Part shown: positions 1-11,391 of the stretch, piece after piece
Position numbering within the stretch: the first letter of the stretch is position 1
Layout: the number at the start of each line of letters is the position of its first letter
NCBI GenBank assembly: GCA_963931925.1
Contig: OZ007569.1
Span: forward strand, 68,307,420 to 68,371,419
DNA length: 64,000 bases
Direction: 5' to 3'
From: Onchidella celtica
Lineage: Eukaryota > Mollusca > Gastropoda > Systellommatophora > Onchidiidae
Made by a program: the position numbers and the translations under genes
The notes under the pieces: model-generated
What the model was told of the DNA's origin: nothing
Database searches by the model: none
Seen by the model: only the letters and a program-made list of their open reading frames with translations

Positions 1-1967
1 AAGAAAATGACGTCGATTCTTTGAATTAACCCCTGGTATCGATTCATCGACAATTGGCGGGTGGATTGCGATCACCCTGGGTCCAGATGGAAAACAAACT
101 CAGAATTCCAATTTTGCAATCTCAGAGACAAGATCAACATATGATGTAGTGTGGACATACATAAATAGAATTTGCGTCTGTTGAAATGAATAATATGAAG
201 CCGATCAATGGAAATATGATTGTAGAACTGTCTTAAGATTAAATTAGTGACCGTTCTAAGAAGTCATATAGGCGGGCAAAGTTTGAAAAATATTATCCTC
301 ATAAAGTGGACAAAATATAATTATATAATCGAGGGAATTTTAACGCCGCGTGTTGTATTGAATAATACCTCTCAGTGCCAGCAACAGAACACAAAGAAAA
401 TGCTAAAACCAGAGAGCAGGTCTGTTTGTGTTTGTTTTTTTAATTAATCAGCGATAGTCAGACACCAGTGATATACAGAAATCATGTTCAGGAATCTTTG
501 GCATAGGCTTAGACGTTTTTCACCTGCAAGTCCGAAATTCAAAAAGGAGACAAATGATGTCATCATATCAAAATGGGGAGTGAAGAGCATTTTGCAGTCA
601 ATCCTGAAAAATGTAAGAGAAGAATTTTTTTCATCCTTCCTTTCCCGTAAAATCCAATTTCAAACTGGAAAAAAATGATGATATTTCAATTAACCTGTAC
701 AATACATAACAGGAAGTGGAAAAAATCTGTAATATGTTCTAGCATAAGATAAGTAATATAAATAAATAAATACATAAAAGGCACCAAAAACCTTGAGGTT
801 TATCCGTCAGCTTTGATTCTGTGTCATCTACTTTCAAAGCTATGTTCACTTGTCTTTGCTGTCTTTTGGACACAGGGATTTTGTTAAGGAAAATGTAGAG
901 AAAATAATGCCTGTTGGCATGACCAGTTTGCGCGTGACACGGCTGTAGAGGCGTTTGCTGTTGTACGATCTGATACTACTGTGGCAAAGTTACTTTCTCT
1001 AAAGGCTGAGATATCTCTTATAAACGGCATTTGAAACAAAATCTCTGATTTCATTTTAAAAAAAGAGTTTGCTGTAATTTCCTTCATGCGGTAAAGATAG
1101 CTCATTTTGTTACTGTATATCACTGAGGTTCCATGTCATGTCACTACGTGTAATAAGTCTGTTATTGAGTTATGATAGGTTTACGTAATGACGAGTTAGC
1201 TTCATGTCCTTTGCATAATGATTTTAAATCCTCTGTGAAAGTGAATCTCCCTTATGGGATAATAAAATAATTCTTATCTTATCGTGCCTTATCTTACCTG
1301 GAGGTTTTGATAGGCAGGTAAGTTCGTGATAGATCTGTTTGGGTTTCGTTGTTGCTGTTGCTTTTGCAAGTGACGAGATTGAATTTTCGCATTTTTGGTC
1401 TGTCCCAAAAAGGCAGAATTACATGTATATTATGTTTTTAATATTATAATATTTTTGCTTGCTTTTCAGTCTGCCAAAAGGATAGGAGCCAGATATTCGA
1501 TTTGAACCTCACTTGGCCTTGCTGTGTTCACGCAGGGAGGCATAGTTAGAGCCACAGGCATTGCTTGATTATTCACACAAAGCGCTGACAATTGAATTGG
1601 CGTCCAATACATTGCAAATACAGAAACATGACTGTCAGACGGTAAACGATCTGAAGATGTGTTTCGCTGTGTGTGTCAGGTGATTTACAAGAAAATGGAA
1701 GAGATGGACGGATGGAAGAATGGATAGTACATATGGCAGAGAAATCACAGCATAAACCCCGCAGTACCAATGTCATTGTGTCTGCAGTTTATCAAGTGGT
1801 ATATGATATAATTTTCTTTAGGATGTTTAATTTCATGCAATAAAACTTTGTTTCACGAAAGAAGACTATAATAATCATGTTTCATGTTTTACTTTTTATT
1901 ATTATTATTATCTTCTCTGTCTCTTGTACCTTTTTTGTTTGCTTAGCTCACTCTCTATATCTGTTTC

Positions 1968-1968
<1 letters not shown>
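1..1968. other. Non-coding stretch, no gene seen
   Basis: AT-rich sequence with short open frames only (under 80 codons), none resembling a known protein and none flanked by convincing splice sites. No RNA gene or repeat unit was recognised by eye. It could be intergenic or intronic. Confidence 0.6.
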
Positions 1969-2010
<42 letters not shown>

Positions 2011-2034
2011 CTGCCTCTTTCTTTCTCTCTCTCC

Positions 2035-2073
<39 letters not shown>
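1969..2073. repeat. Compound microsatellite (GTCT)n-(CT)n-(ATCT)n
   Basis: GTCT units are followed by an interrupted CT run and then about ten ATCT units. The pyrimidine strand is the + strand. Overlapping open frames rich in Ser/Leu/Tyr/Ile are translations of the repeat and are not genes. The same GTCT plus ATCT pairing recurs near 11.2, 18.0, 35.6 and 53.2 kb. Confidence 0.95.
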
Positions 2074-2972
2074 AGGTGGTTTGTTTTCTGTCGATCTATC
2101 TATCTTTCTGTCCGCTCTGTGTTTTGTGTATGTAGGCCTATAGTGTGATTGTACGACCTTTGTCGTCCTGCATGTTCCCTGTTTATTCCACGCCGGTATC
2201 TGATACTGTTGCAGTAAACAAGCCCCCACAGCGTGCTTCCCTTTATGTAACAATTGTAGGTGGAAGCAGGGTGTGTGTGTTTGGGGGGCGGGGGTGAAGG
2301 GTGTAAATGACAGTTGGTATGACCTACCTACAGACAGGAAGTTAGCCAGACAAAGTAAAACTGTCATACAGGTGCGGACGGCGTGTGACAAGCAGTTTGA
2401 GAGAATGAGGTTAAGATACGAAAAGCAACACAGTTTCTTCTCTCCCAGTACACCACCGTTACCCATTACTTCTTTCAAAATCTTTTCTTTTTTTTTAAAC
2501 ATGGTCACCTTTTGAGCCCTCCAATTTTTATTTTTATTTTTATTTTTGTATTTCAAATTCCTGTGACAAATTTAGCTTCTGACACTTTATCTTAATGAGA
2601 TACATATAATTATGTTGTAAGTAAGATAAAGTCTTTGGGTTATCCTAGGCAAGTATAGACACAATGACCATTTAAAGCAGTTTATCCAATGAAAGAATTA
2701 ATCTCATCTGATGTTATGAAACATCAAAGCACTGGCTCAGTGCTCTCAGAGTCCCAGGACACATGACTCTTCTTCGATCCCAAGAGCTCCTCTACTGACT
2801 CACATCCCTTCCCAATTTCTCCTCTGGCTAAAATACCGCTGATTTGAGATTCCTCGCCTGGAAGCCAAGTAGCCTCTCGTTTGGGAATCACTGATCCAAC
2901 CATTTGTTGCCGGGTAAAAATGTATAATCTCCGTGCTTTCACGATCACGTGCGTGAAGATGGTCACGACCAC
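2074..2972. other. Non-coding stretch with a short TTTTTA run
   Basis: A TTTTTA pentamer/hexamer run lies at about 2524-2548. A 163-codon minus-strand open frame (2065-2556) runs into the microsatellite and has a Lys/Asn-rich start produced by the TTTTTA run, so it is best read as chance. The minus-strand open frame 2724-2972 (82 codons) lies directly downstream of the LTR-like repeat on that strand. It could be a leader or gag remnant, but no motif is recognisable. Confidence 0.5.
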
Positions 2973-3390
2973 GTGTGTGATGAGTACCTAACTTATTTAC
3001 CTTTCAAACCCAGCTAACAAGCCAAGCAAGCAGACCAGCGATCAACGGACACATGGAGTGAGATTTAAATTAAACGATATTTAATTCTAAATGCATGACA
3101 AAACGTATGTCAAAACATTCAACTCATGATAATCACATACATAATCACAAAAACAGATATTTGAAATTCACTCTTGGGGATCATGGCTATTCTCTACTCC
3201 CCGATTCACATCTAGATCTAACCCCTCTGTCCATAAACTTAATTACGTATACTTAATAGTCTCTGTCAACAGCTGCCCTCTTCGATGCAGTTTCACGTCT
3301 CCAGAGTTCACACGATCCTTCCTAGATCTCTAACTTCGACGATAAAAGGGGAAACAGACGCCCCTGGCTTCACACAAATAAGAACACACA

Positions 3391-3850
3391 GTTCACACCC
3401 GCCATCGTAGATTACTAGCTCCTTGAGGGGTTCTCATCATCCCGTCCTCAGGACTCTTCAACTTCTGCAAACACATAGCACACCGACGGTTCACACCCGC
3501 CATCGTAAATCACGAGCTCCTGAAGGGTTCCCATCCTATCATCAGGACTCCTCAACTTCTGGTCCGGATGGCACGACCTTCCACTTGTCGCCCGGACCGA
3601 TAAATTCTTCTTATTGGGAAATAAATGTGAACATCATGGATCCCTCACACACCTAACACTTCTGGTCCCCACTGGCACGACCTTCCACTTGTCGCCCGGA
3701 CCGATAAATTCTGCGTCTTCCTCTGGGATGAATAATTTTGGGAACCTCATAGATCCCTCACATACCTAACACCCCTGGTCCCCATGGCACGACCTTCCAC
3801 CTGTCGCCCGGACCACTTCTCGCTGCGTCTTCCTTTAGGAATGAATAACT
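3391..3850 (-). repeat. Two sets of imperfect ~100-110 bp direct repeats
   Basis: GTTCACACCCGCCATCGTA occurs at 3391 and again at 3489 (98-bp spacing), each followed by similar 'ctcctgaaggggtt...aggactcctcaacttctg' text. GGCACGACCTTCCACTTGTC-like blocks start at about 3570, 3674 and 3786 (spacings 104 and 112), each followed by CGCCCGGACC and a diverged ending. These are nested local duplications inside the LTR-like block. Confidence 0.85.
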
Positions 3851-3879
3851 TGGGAACCACGTGTGTCGAGCTTCTCCTC

Positions 3880-3887
3880 TATTTATA
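3880..3887 (-). promoter_or_regulatory. TATA-box candidate
   Basis: On the minus strand the sequence reads GGGAGTATAAATAGAGGAG, close to a consensus TATA box. It sits between upstream and downstream tandem repeats, consistent with a promoter belonging to the surrounding LTR-like repeat. No downstream gene was identified. Confidence 0.4.
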
Positions 3888-3948
3888 CTCCCGAGGTTTT
3901 TGCACACGCGACTAGTTTAAAGCGAGTCGTGTGTATCTATTCACGTTG

Positions 3949-4140
3949 GTCAACAATGTTCAAAACCGTGTTTTCCCCTGCTAAGCTCACCCCCCTAGAC
4001 TCTTGGCGCACAAGGCCACCTACCTTCCTCGTGATAGTAATCTTTCATGCTAGTCAACAACTTAAAAACTCCCCTTCTCCCCTAATAAGTTTACCCCCTC
4101 TATACTCGTGACGTACAAGGTCATCAACCTTTATCGTGAC
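3949..4140 (-). repeat. 104-bp tandem duplication, two diverged copies
   Basis: GTCAACAA starts at 3949 and at 4053. Each copy continues with a C-rich stretch, an 'actc-tgg/gtg-cg-acaagg' block and a 'cgtgatag/cgtgacag' end. On the minus strand it lies immediately upstream of the TATA box, where enhancer repeats lie in many LTRs. Confidence 0.75.
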
Positions 4141-7100
4141 AGTGCATAAACAAAAAACAAATCGCCACTTTAGTACTTGTTTGTTCAACATCTATTTGCT
4201 GAAAAAATGGAGATCTTTTTCTATGTTGAAGAGGTATAATAAATGAACGCATTGACACTTGTTTAAAATGCATTGTGGCACTTATCAAGCTGTTTCACAG
4301 TTCCGATTTATTCTAACTGCTTATCATAATAAATCAAGCTGTAAACGTTTAACGTCGAATTTCTGATTTATGCAAAAAGTGGAGTTGGAAAAATACTGAG
4401 GTCGCCAAATATGTATATTTTAAAACAATGACTTGTCTTTAGAACGCCTGAACCTGTAGTTTTATTTGCTGGATTTGAAACCAGAGAAGCTGATGCTTGA
4501 TTACCTTGGCCTTGATGTCTCATATACCGGGTGACCAGGGATTAAGAGACTCTGCTTTCTGTCAGGAAAATTAAAGCAATGATCAAACGAAATATTCCGT
4601 GAGCAGTTCCCCGGGAACCAGTCAGTGGCATAGAAAATGGACGCACGCAAGTACGGCAAGCATCAAATACTGAAAAATCGGTATTGGTTTACATTGAAAA
4701 CATTTTAAACACCATGATTCTGATTATGTAACTCGGAGATCTGTGATATTATCCAATGCACACGATTTTTCAATCCCCAAAAATGTCATTATGACAACTG
4801 CGCAGATCTGCCGGGCCCAGAAAGCCACAATTCACAGGCCTGAAAAACCAATATGTCTCGGGTCACAAGTGGTAATTGCTGTCTCAGTTTGTGCAGAGCG
4901 ACCCAGAGGATTGTGAATAATGGTTGTCTCCGCTGCAAAACAGTCATTCAAATGCTAAGTTTGGCATGTTGACACATCTGGAAATAATGATCAACAGGCT
5001 GGTCAATGAGCATGAACTTTTGCCGTCCTTTCTTTCTGTGTGTTTTATTTTCAACACATCATTACCCATTGAAGAAATCCATTTACCATCTCATGAGTCA
5101 GCCATTCACTAAGCCAATTTGAAACCTAGAGACACACTTTTCGAAATGCCTGCTGACGCAAAGAGGAAAATATTTTTCTGCCCGTGATCGATTAAAAGAT
5201 ACGTGATTATACTTTGATCAAGTCAACACTGAGCTCATGATTACCTTTGTTAGCAGTCAAGCTCAGGACAGACTGGGATATTGACCGACGGATAGGCCAG
5301 GTGTTTGTGTAGGCTTTAGACATCAATGTATGAGAAGTTCAGATCGTTCTAACATGGAAAGAACTCAGAGCTTTCTGTCCGCGGATTAGGGTGAGACAAT
5401 GTTTACCGTGATCATCGATATCCTACGTCTATTTTCAGGAGAATACCAGTATTGTTGTTCCTTGATGTTTATTTATTATTGTAAGGCGCAGTAAAAAAGA
5501 ATGGTTCTGTTGTGCGCAACAGACCTCACATGGATCTATACAGCAAAATTGTTTAGTTCAGCAGAAGAAGTGTTTGTTATTGTTGCTGGGTTGTTTTTTC
5601 CTGGAATTAAAAATATAATGGTATCACCATAACTGGTCTTACGGTTATTATGAACCAAGCTTTTCAGCTCAGCAGCAGTTTAACATGGCGTACTTAATGC
5701 AAATTAATGATTGTTAATATAAGTATGTACAAGCATTGTCATTCAGCATTCAAACATAGGCATTTCTGACATAGCAAGCAAGCATAAAGACTCTGTATAC
5801 TCACTTAACATGCACTGACTCAGCATGTGTGTGGTAAGGCTGTAGTTAGAGGACCGCACTATTTGACATAGTAAGATATTATAGACGAGCAATGAACACA
5901 ACTCAGCAGTTTCTCTATACCGCTTTGCAATGAGACAAAGATACCCGAATACCAGCCTTGTCTGTAATTTCTTACTACACCAGTTTCCATTTGAGATTAA
6001 AATTTAATGAATCTCCGCCTTCCAAATTCCTTAACATACTGCTATGCACGAGCTACCTCATACAATTCTCTTGCCAGCTAAAAAAGAAGCTTTACCGTTT
6101 TAGTGATAGTTTTCATAATGGAAAAAAAGGAATGACGGCCTTAAATTACCACATTTATTCAACACCTGCATCCTTTAAAAGACTTGCCGGAAAGGAAATT
6201 GATTACGTCTTGTGGCACTCTGTGTATATTTGATTGTCTTGCTTTGGTCACGAAACCGTAAAATCAAAGAATAACGTGGCGACCCTGCCTTTACATACTT
6301 TACGTTGTTTGTTATTTCCGTTTATTGTTTTTGTATGTTCCACAACCATAGCAACATAATAAACATCATTTGCATGTCTTTCGTCCAGGTGTTAGTGGCA
6401 ACATGCATGATGACTACACAGACTTCTTTGTCTATTGTTCACTTTGATACGAAAAGAAAGCCTAAAGGTATCAATGATTCTACGTCTTCGTTGCAATGGT
6501 TCGATCCCATCGATTTACTATAATATGAAAAGGGGAATCTGAAAAGCATTATAGCCCTCACCAGAAGCGACATTTGTAATACAAACAGCACATAGTCTGA
6601 GAGCCAATAGAAAATTTCTTTCATAATTGTAACACAGTAAGCAGGTCTGCATGGCTAATGGCGTTCTGAGACCATTATAATCCTAGAGTTATACCTGTTA
6701 TTTTTGTTACATGTTGTATAGCATTCTATAAGTTTAGACGGTCTATATGAAAGAGTTTGTCCAGTGAGCACATCATATTCTTAATGAATTCAAAGAATCT
6801 GTCTGAAGAAAGCTGGCCAGTGGAAAATCGACTTTTGACTACTGTAGGTTTTGTTATGGGACATGGCATGAGTGTTTCCCCTGTAGTTGTTTCCCTTGTC
6901 TGAAAGTGCTGACAATGTAATTGTGTGGGTGTTTGGGTTGATGGCGTGTGTGTGTCGTCTGGAGGATAGCTATTTGTTACGGAGGAGTTACATGTGCATG
7001 TCCATGTGCTGGGAGATTGTGATGTTGATGTTAGACAATATTTGTAACTGGTTATATATATTATGTTCGTCACCAGTGAGATTGTACATGTTCTTATCCT

Positions 7101-7185
7101 TGTACTGGTCTGCATTGTATTGTAATAAACGTATTTTAAACGGACGAAATTGAAATTAATAGATTAAAATTTATCCATATCATCT
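4141..7185. other. Non-coding stretch, no gene seen
   Basis: Only short open frames; the longest is 129 codons on the minus strand at 6726-7115, Thr/Ser-rich, with no recognised domain. No splice-flanked exon or RNA gene was recognised. Unremarkable AT-rich DNA. Confidence 0.55.
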
Positions 7186-7206
7186 CCCCCCCCCCCCCCC
7201 CCCCCC
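7186..7206. repeat. Poly(C) run, 21 bases
   Basis: Uninterrupted C21 in otherwise AT-rich sequence. Similar G/C runs occur at 8964, 20431, 32326, 44388, 47298 and 49679. Its length may be unstable or a sequencing artefact. Confidence 0.95.
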
Positions 7207-7714
7207 GCCAGAACAAAAAATAATAAAACAAGTAAAGTGAGGTGTAAATGCCAGGAGCAGCGAACCTCCTAAAATAAAGACCTCAAATCAGTAATAAACG
7301 TTTTGAAGTAATCTGGTCTGTACTACCAAGTCTTCGAGTCCTGTGATTGAATGGATGCACAAAACTAGCAACACAACAGGTTTTATCTTAATTTTTTTGT
7401 TTAAATAAAATTTATAGAGTCAGGCAAAACAGGACTAGGGATATTTGGATCTGATGCAAGCATTAAACAACGGTATAGACCCCAAGCCCCGGGGAAATGA
7501 AACGGTGTTCTGCTCGGCAAATATTCTTTGTTTGAAATTCATATAGATGATAATGCCATTATGCCATCAGCTTTGAGTTCAACATGCCGCAGTCCCAGTA
7601 GTTTGTGGGCCTACCCATTTGAAACTGTCGATCAATCAATATTGCAGTGCGAAGTAATCAATTGCAACATCGATAAGATCGTGTCCAAAGCTAAGTCAGA
7701 ACATGCCCTTGTTT

Positions 7715-8192
7715 AAACATGTCTGTGCTGTGCATGCATTTTGTGTGAGTTCATTTCTCTTTCTTTTTTTTAATGTCTATATACTGAACGTGTATTTTCT
7801 CTGACTTTTAAATGTCTATTGTGTGCATGTGTTTCATGCGACTTGCAAATGCCTAAATTGTGCATCAGTACTGTATGAATTATAAATGTCTGTATTGTGC
7901 ATGTGTTTAGTATGACTTATAAATGTCTATATTTTGCATCTGTTTTCTATGCCTTAAAGATGTCTATATTATGCATCTGATTTGTGTGACTTATAAATGT
8001 CTACATTATGCATCTATTTTCTATGACTTATAGATTTTGTGTATATCGTGCATGTATTTTGTGTGACCTGTAAATGACAATATTGTGTATCTATTTTATA
8101 TGAATTATAACTTTGTATATTGGCCACGGCGTGCATGTATTTTCTCTGACTTTTAAATGTCTGTATTGTGCATGTTTTAATGTATGACTTAC
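7715..8192. repeat. 37-bp minisatellite, about 12 copies
   Basis: The unit reads approximately AATGTCTATATTGTGCATGT followed by GTTTTNTATGACTTATA. The AATGTC/GATGTC start recurs at 7811, 7848, 7885, 7922, 7959 and 7996, exactly 37 bp apart, and at 8033 in a diverged form. Looser copies extend on both sides (about 7717 and 7772; about 8073, 8109 and 8156) with small length changes. There are no coding consequences: the unit has stops in all frames. This is a local tandem array, distinct from the tetranucleotide microsatellites. Confidence 0.9.
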
Positions 8193-11152
8193 GTCGCTTG
8201 CTGGTTTTTTAACATGTTATCAGATAAACAAAATTGGCATTGAGATCGAACAAACGAAACAGTTCGTATTTGATTTAGAAATGCAAAAATGAATCATGGG
8301 CGAATTTGTAAACGTCCACAGTCTACCTGGACTGTCAAAATGCCACTGTGTTCCAAATATTGAACTGTGTAGTCAAGGAGACCCGCCTCCCAGGCATGTG
8401 CTTCCCAGGTTTAAGAATAATATATCTTTACATTCAAAGAGATAAAAAAAAACAATCTGCATTCGGCATTCTTTTGGTGAGTTTTTTGTCTTTGTGGTTG
8501 CAGAATGATGTTAACAAAACGAATATTTTCTTGCAGAAAACTGTGGATGCATGCTTAAAGAATTTCGTGGGGAAAACGGGGTAACCTGTTCTTGAAATTG
8601 TGGACTATAGTCGAATGGAAGAGAGGGGGGGGGTGGAGTGATGTATCGATTTTCCTTATTTCAGACGCGTGCAGTGCTTGATAAGAAGACATGAAATGAT
8701 CACAAAAGGATCTTTGTTATGTTAAATTTTTTATTTATTTATTTATTTTTCTTGTGGAGACAGACATTACTATTATCATTCAAGGCTCGGTTTCCTTTGT
8801 AATGAAATCAGCACTCGCTCGAATTGATCCTGAGTGAACAGGCATTCTCTTATAACGGAATTGCTTTTACACGCAGCGGGACCTCATCCCGAACAAATTT
8901 GGATGTAAAAACGTTCACGTTGTTATTTTTAACGGAGCATGAGACTCTGGAAAGTTGAAAAATGGGGGGGGGGGGGGGGGGGGAATGTCTGAAAAATATA
9001 ATCTCCCGAAATCAGTGATCAAAAGGAAGTCTTTGGTCTGTTTTTCTGTCTGTCTGTTTGTCTGTCTGTCTGTACGTGTCTGTCTGTCTGTCTTTCAATT
9101 TCTTAAGGGTTTTTTTTTATATTGTTGTTGTTTTTTTAATTTTATGTTGTTTCTTTTATGTTTATACATCTTTAAATAAATTTGATTCTTCAAAAGTATA
9201 TTTTTCATTTTAAGTGACGTGTTAAGGATGATACTTGCATCTCCGTGGGCACCTTGTATTCAGGTCATGAGATTCCTGGCAGAGGGAGATGAACCCGACC
9301 AATGACAGGAGAATGAGAAAGAAGTCTTCGTGCAATTCAGCCATGGACCTTCATATTATTATTATTATTTCTCTTTTTCTAATTTTGTAACTGCGGAGAA
9401 ACAAAGAATTATTTCTTCTGTGGAAAGATGAAAATGGGAACAGGAAGGAATGAATACTTCATGTTCCTCAGAGCATACCAGTGACCCACTCTTGGCGATC
9501 GTGATGCTCGGAGACACGACATTTAGAAAACAATATATTCAGGTGAGAGAAAACTTTTAAAAGGGTGAAAACAGACCAGGGCTGATGTAAGCACCAGACC
9601 CGTGGCTCATCGCCCATAAATTTTGCTTCACACTGGCACATTAGGCGCTGCCCGCTGCATCAGGTTGGGTCTAGGTATGAGCAATGCCTATTGTGCTAGA
9701 ATGAAACAAAATCTACGAGCGGTGATCCACCGGTATGGCGCCTACACCAGCCTTTGTCTGTTTCACCCCTATGCTGGACTTCTTTTAATTGATGGCACAG
9801 AAGCGTATCGACCCAGGAAAAGACAATTCCTTGGTACATCCATCCATTTATCATGGTATCGCTTGAAGGGGACAGAGTGCCATCAGATGAGGGGGAAACA
9901 GATATTAAACATTCATTGAAGTTGCCTGACGAGGTGATGGTATGATCACGGTTGTCCAGGACGCCATCGGCTGTTGGTGTTACTGCGTCCTAGCAACGCA
10001 GAAGCAGTCGACCTATGCTCTGGACCCTGAAAAAGTATTCTTATAGTAAGCCAGAACGCATTGGAACTACAGAAGCCTTTCTGGCCAAGTCATTTGGCAC
10101 TTATTTATCTGCAATGACACGATTGCGAAATTGGTGGTCTTGTGATAAAGGCGTGGATTTGGAAACGTGAACGTGTTCTTTGTCTCCGTATCTCATGACT
10201 GGCTGTCTCGGTGCCCCAAGGCCATTAGACCTTTTCTGATCCAAACACACCCATGTGCTTTAAGGTTAAAGGTCATATCAGTACTTGACCGATTTGCTCA
10301 TAGTTATTGAGTGGAACATAAGAAATATACATTAATTCCGTCTTTTGGACAGATATGTGAGATTTCAGTCTCCTATCACAAGGGAGTGTTGATTACCCAG
10401 AGATGGCACCTCCGTGTTTGTCCAACTGCCAAGAAGTTTACACAATTTCTCAACTTTTTCCAACAAAAAAAAAAAAGGGAAAAAAGTAGACTTGGTAATG
10501 TCAAGAAATTCATTCATAGAAAAGACTTTAGAAAATGTATTGTCTTTGCATCATTTTTTATAGAAATGACACGACAGCCAAATTTCGTTTGTAGTGTGAA
10601 ATATTAGACTGACTCATGATCCGCCCTAGTTACGATACCATTGTACCCTAGTTTGACTGTAACATGATATCTATCTCTCTGAAGAGAAGTAGGATATATC
10701 AGCAATGTAGTTGATGTTATGTTTGTATTCACAATACAAATTAGTCGGGATTCAGAAGAAACTTGTTGTTTCGGAATGTGACTTTAATGACAGGAGGAAC
10801 AAACTAAAATTGTAGAAATACCTCTACAAAGATTCTGAAATGTCACAGCTTTCATCAGTCTACGTGAGTTCCCAGACACTTGACTTTTTAAAGATTTGAT
10901 TCACTTTCCTTTGTTTCGTTTTTCAATTGTTGTTCACCGCCAGTCAGTATGATTTACGGAGTGAATTAAGAGCATTGTGTTTACTGTGTTTGCTTGAATT
11001 ATACAGTAGTAATTGATGTGAGATACGACTGACTTTTGTGCTTAATACGTATACACAGAATATATTTGTGTATGCAGGTAGCGTGACAGCTGAGTTGTGG
11101 GCACATATAGAAATTGAACCTAGCTTCACAGATAGGCCATTAAACATGTATT
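8193..11152. other. Non-coding stretch with simple repeats
   Basis: Contains a TTTA run (about 8732-8749), poly(G)20 at 8964-8983 and a CTGT tract at 9045-9094. The patch 9570-10040 is less AT-rich and holds a 98-codon open frame (9623-9919, alternative start) with no recognised similarity; it may be an old repeat. A purine-rich A-tract lies at 10465. No gene was recognised. Confidence 0.5.
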
Positions 11153-11205
11153 CATCTATCTATCTGTCTATCTACCTACCTATCTATCTATCTATCTATC
11201 TATTC

Positions 11206-11271
<66 letters not shown>

Positions 11272-11353
11272 TGACAATTTCTTTGTTCGTCCATCTTTCC
11301 AGGAACGTATCCATCTACCCATCTATCAGCCTGCCTATCTGTCTGTTTGTCTG

Positions 11354-11390
<37 letters not shown>

Positions 11391-11391
11391 G
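11153..11391. repeat. Compound (TATC)n ... (CTGT)n microsatellite
   Basis: TATC units with a few ACCT/TTCA interruptions run from 11153 to 11271. About 65 bp of degenerate CATC-like sequence follows, then CTGT units at 11337-11391. The + strand open frame over it encodes only repeat-derived Ser-Ile-Tyr-Leu. Confidence 0.95.

Larger units (their letters stand above)
2973..4140 (-). mobile_element. LTR-like repeat with tandem blocks and a TATA box
   Basis: Read on the minus strand, this block has a 104-bp tandem duplication (4140 to 3949), then a clean TATA box (TATAAATA at 3887-3880), then two further sets of direct repeats of about 98-112 bp (3850 to 3391), then unique sequence ending near a TGTGTG/CACACA boundary. 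Upstream tandem blocks, a TATA box and a long transcribed region are what an LTR (U3-R-U5) or the promoter end of a non-autonomous element looks like. The base composition is more GC-rich than the flanks. No partner LTR, reverse transcriptase or integrase was seen in the window, so a solo LTR or an unrelated repeat are both possible. The ends are approximate. Confidence 0.35.

Noticed and set aside
2065-2556. 163-codon minus-strand open frame
   Set aside because: It starts in a TTTTTA repeat (Lys/Asn-rich) and ends in a microsatellite, with no domain or splice context.
6495-6510. GGTTCGATCCC resembling a SINE B-box
   Set aside because: No A-box at the expected distance upstream and no tRNA-like fold.
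9623-9919. 98-codon frame in a less AT-rich patch
   Set aside because: The apparent start is not ATG, no domain is recognised and there is no splice context; an old repeat is as likely.
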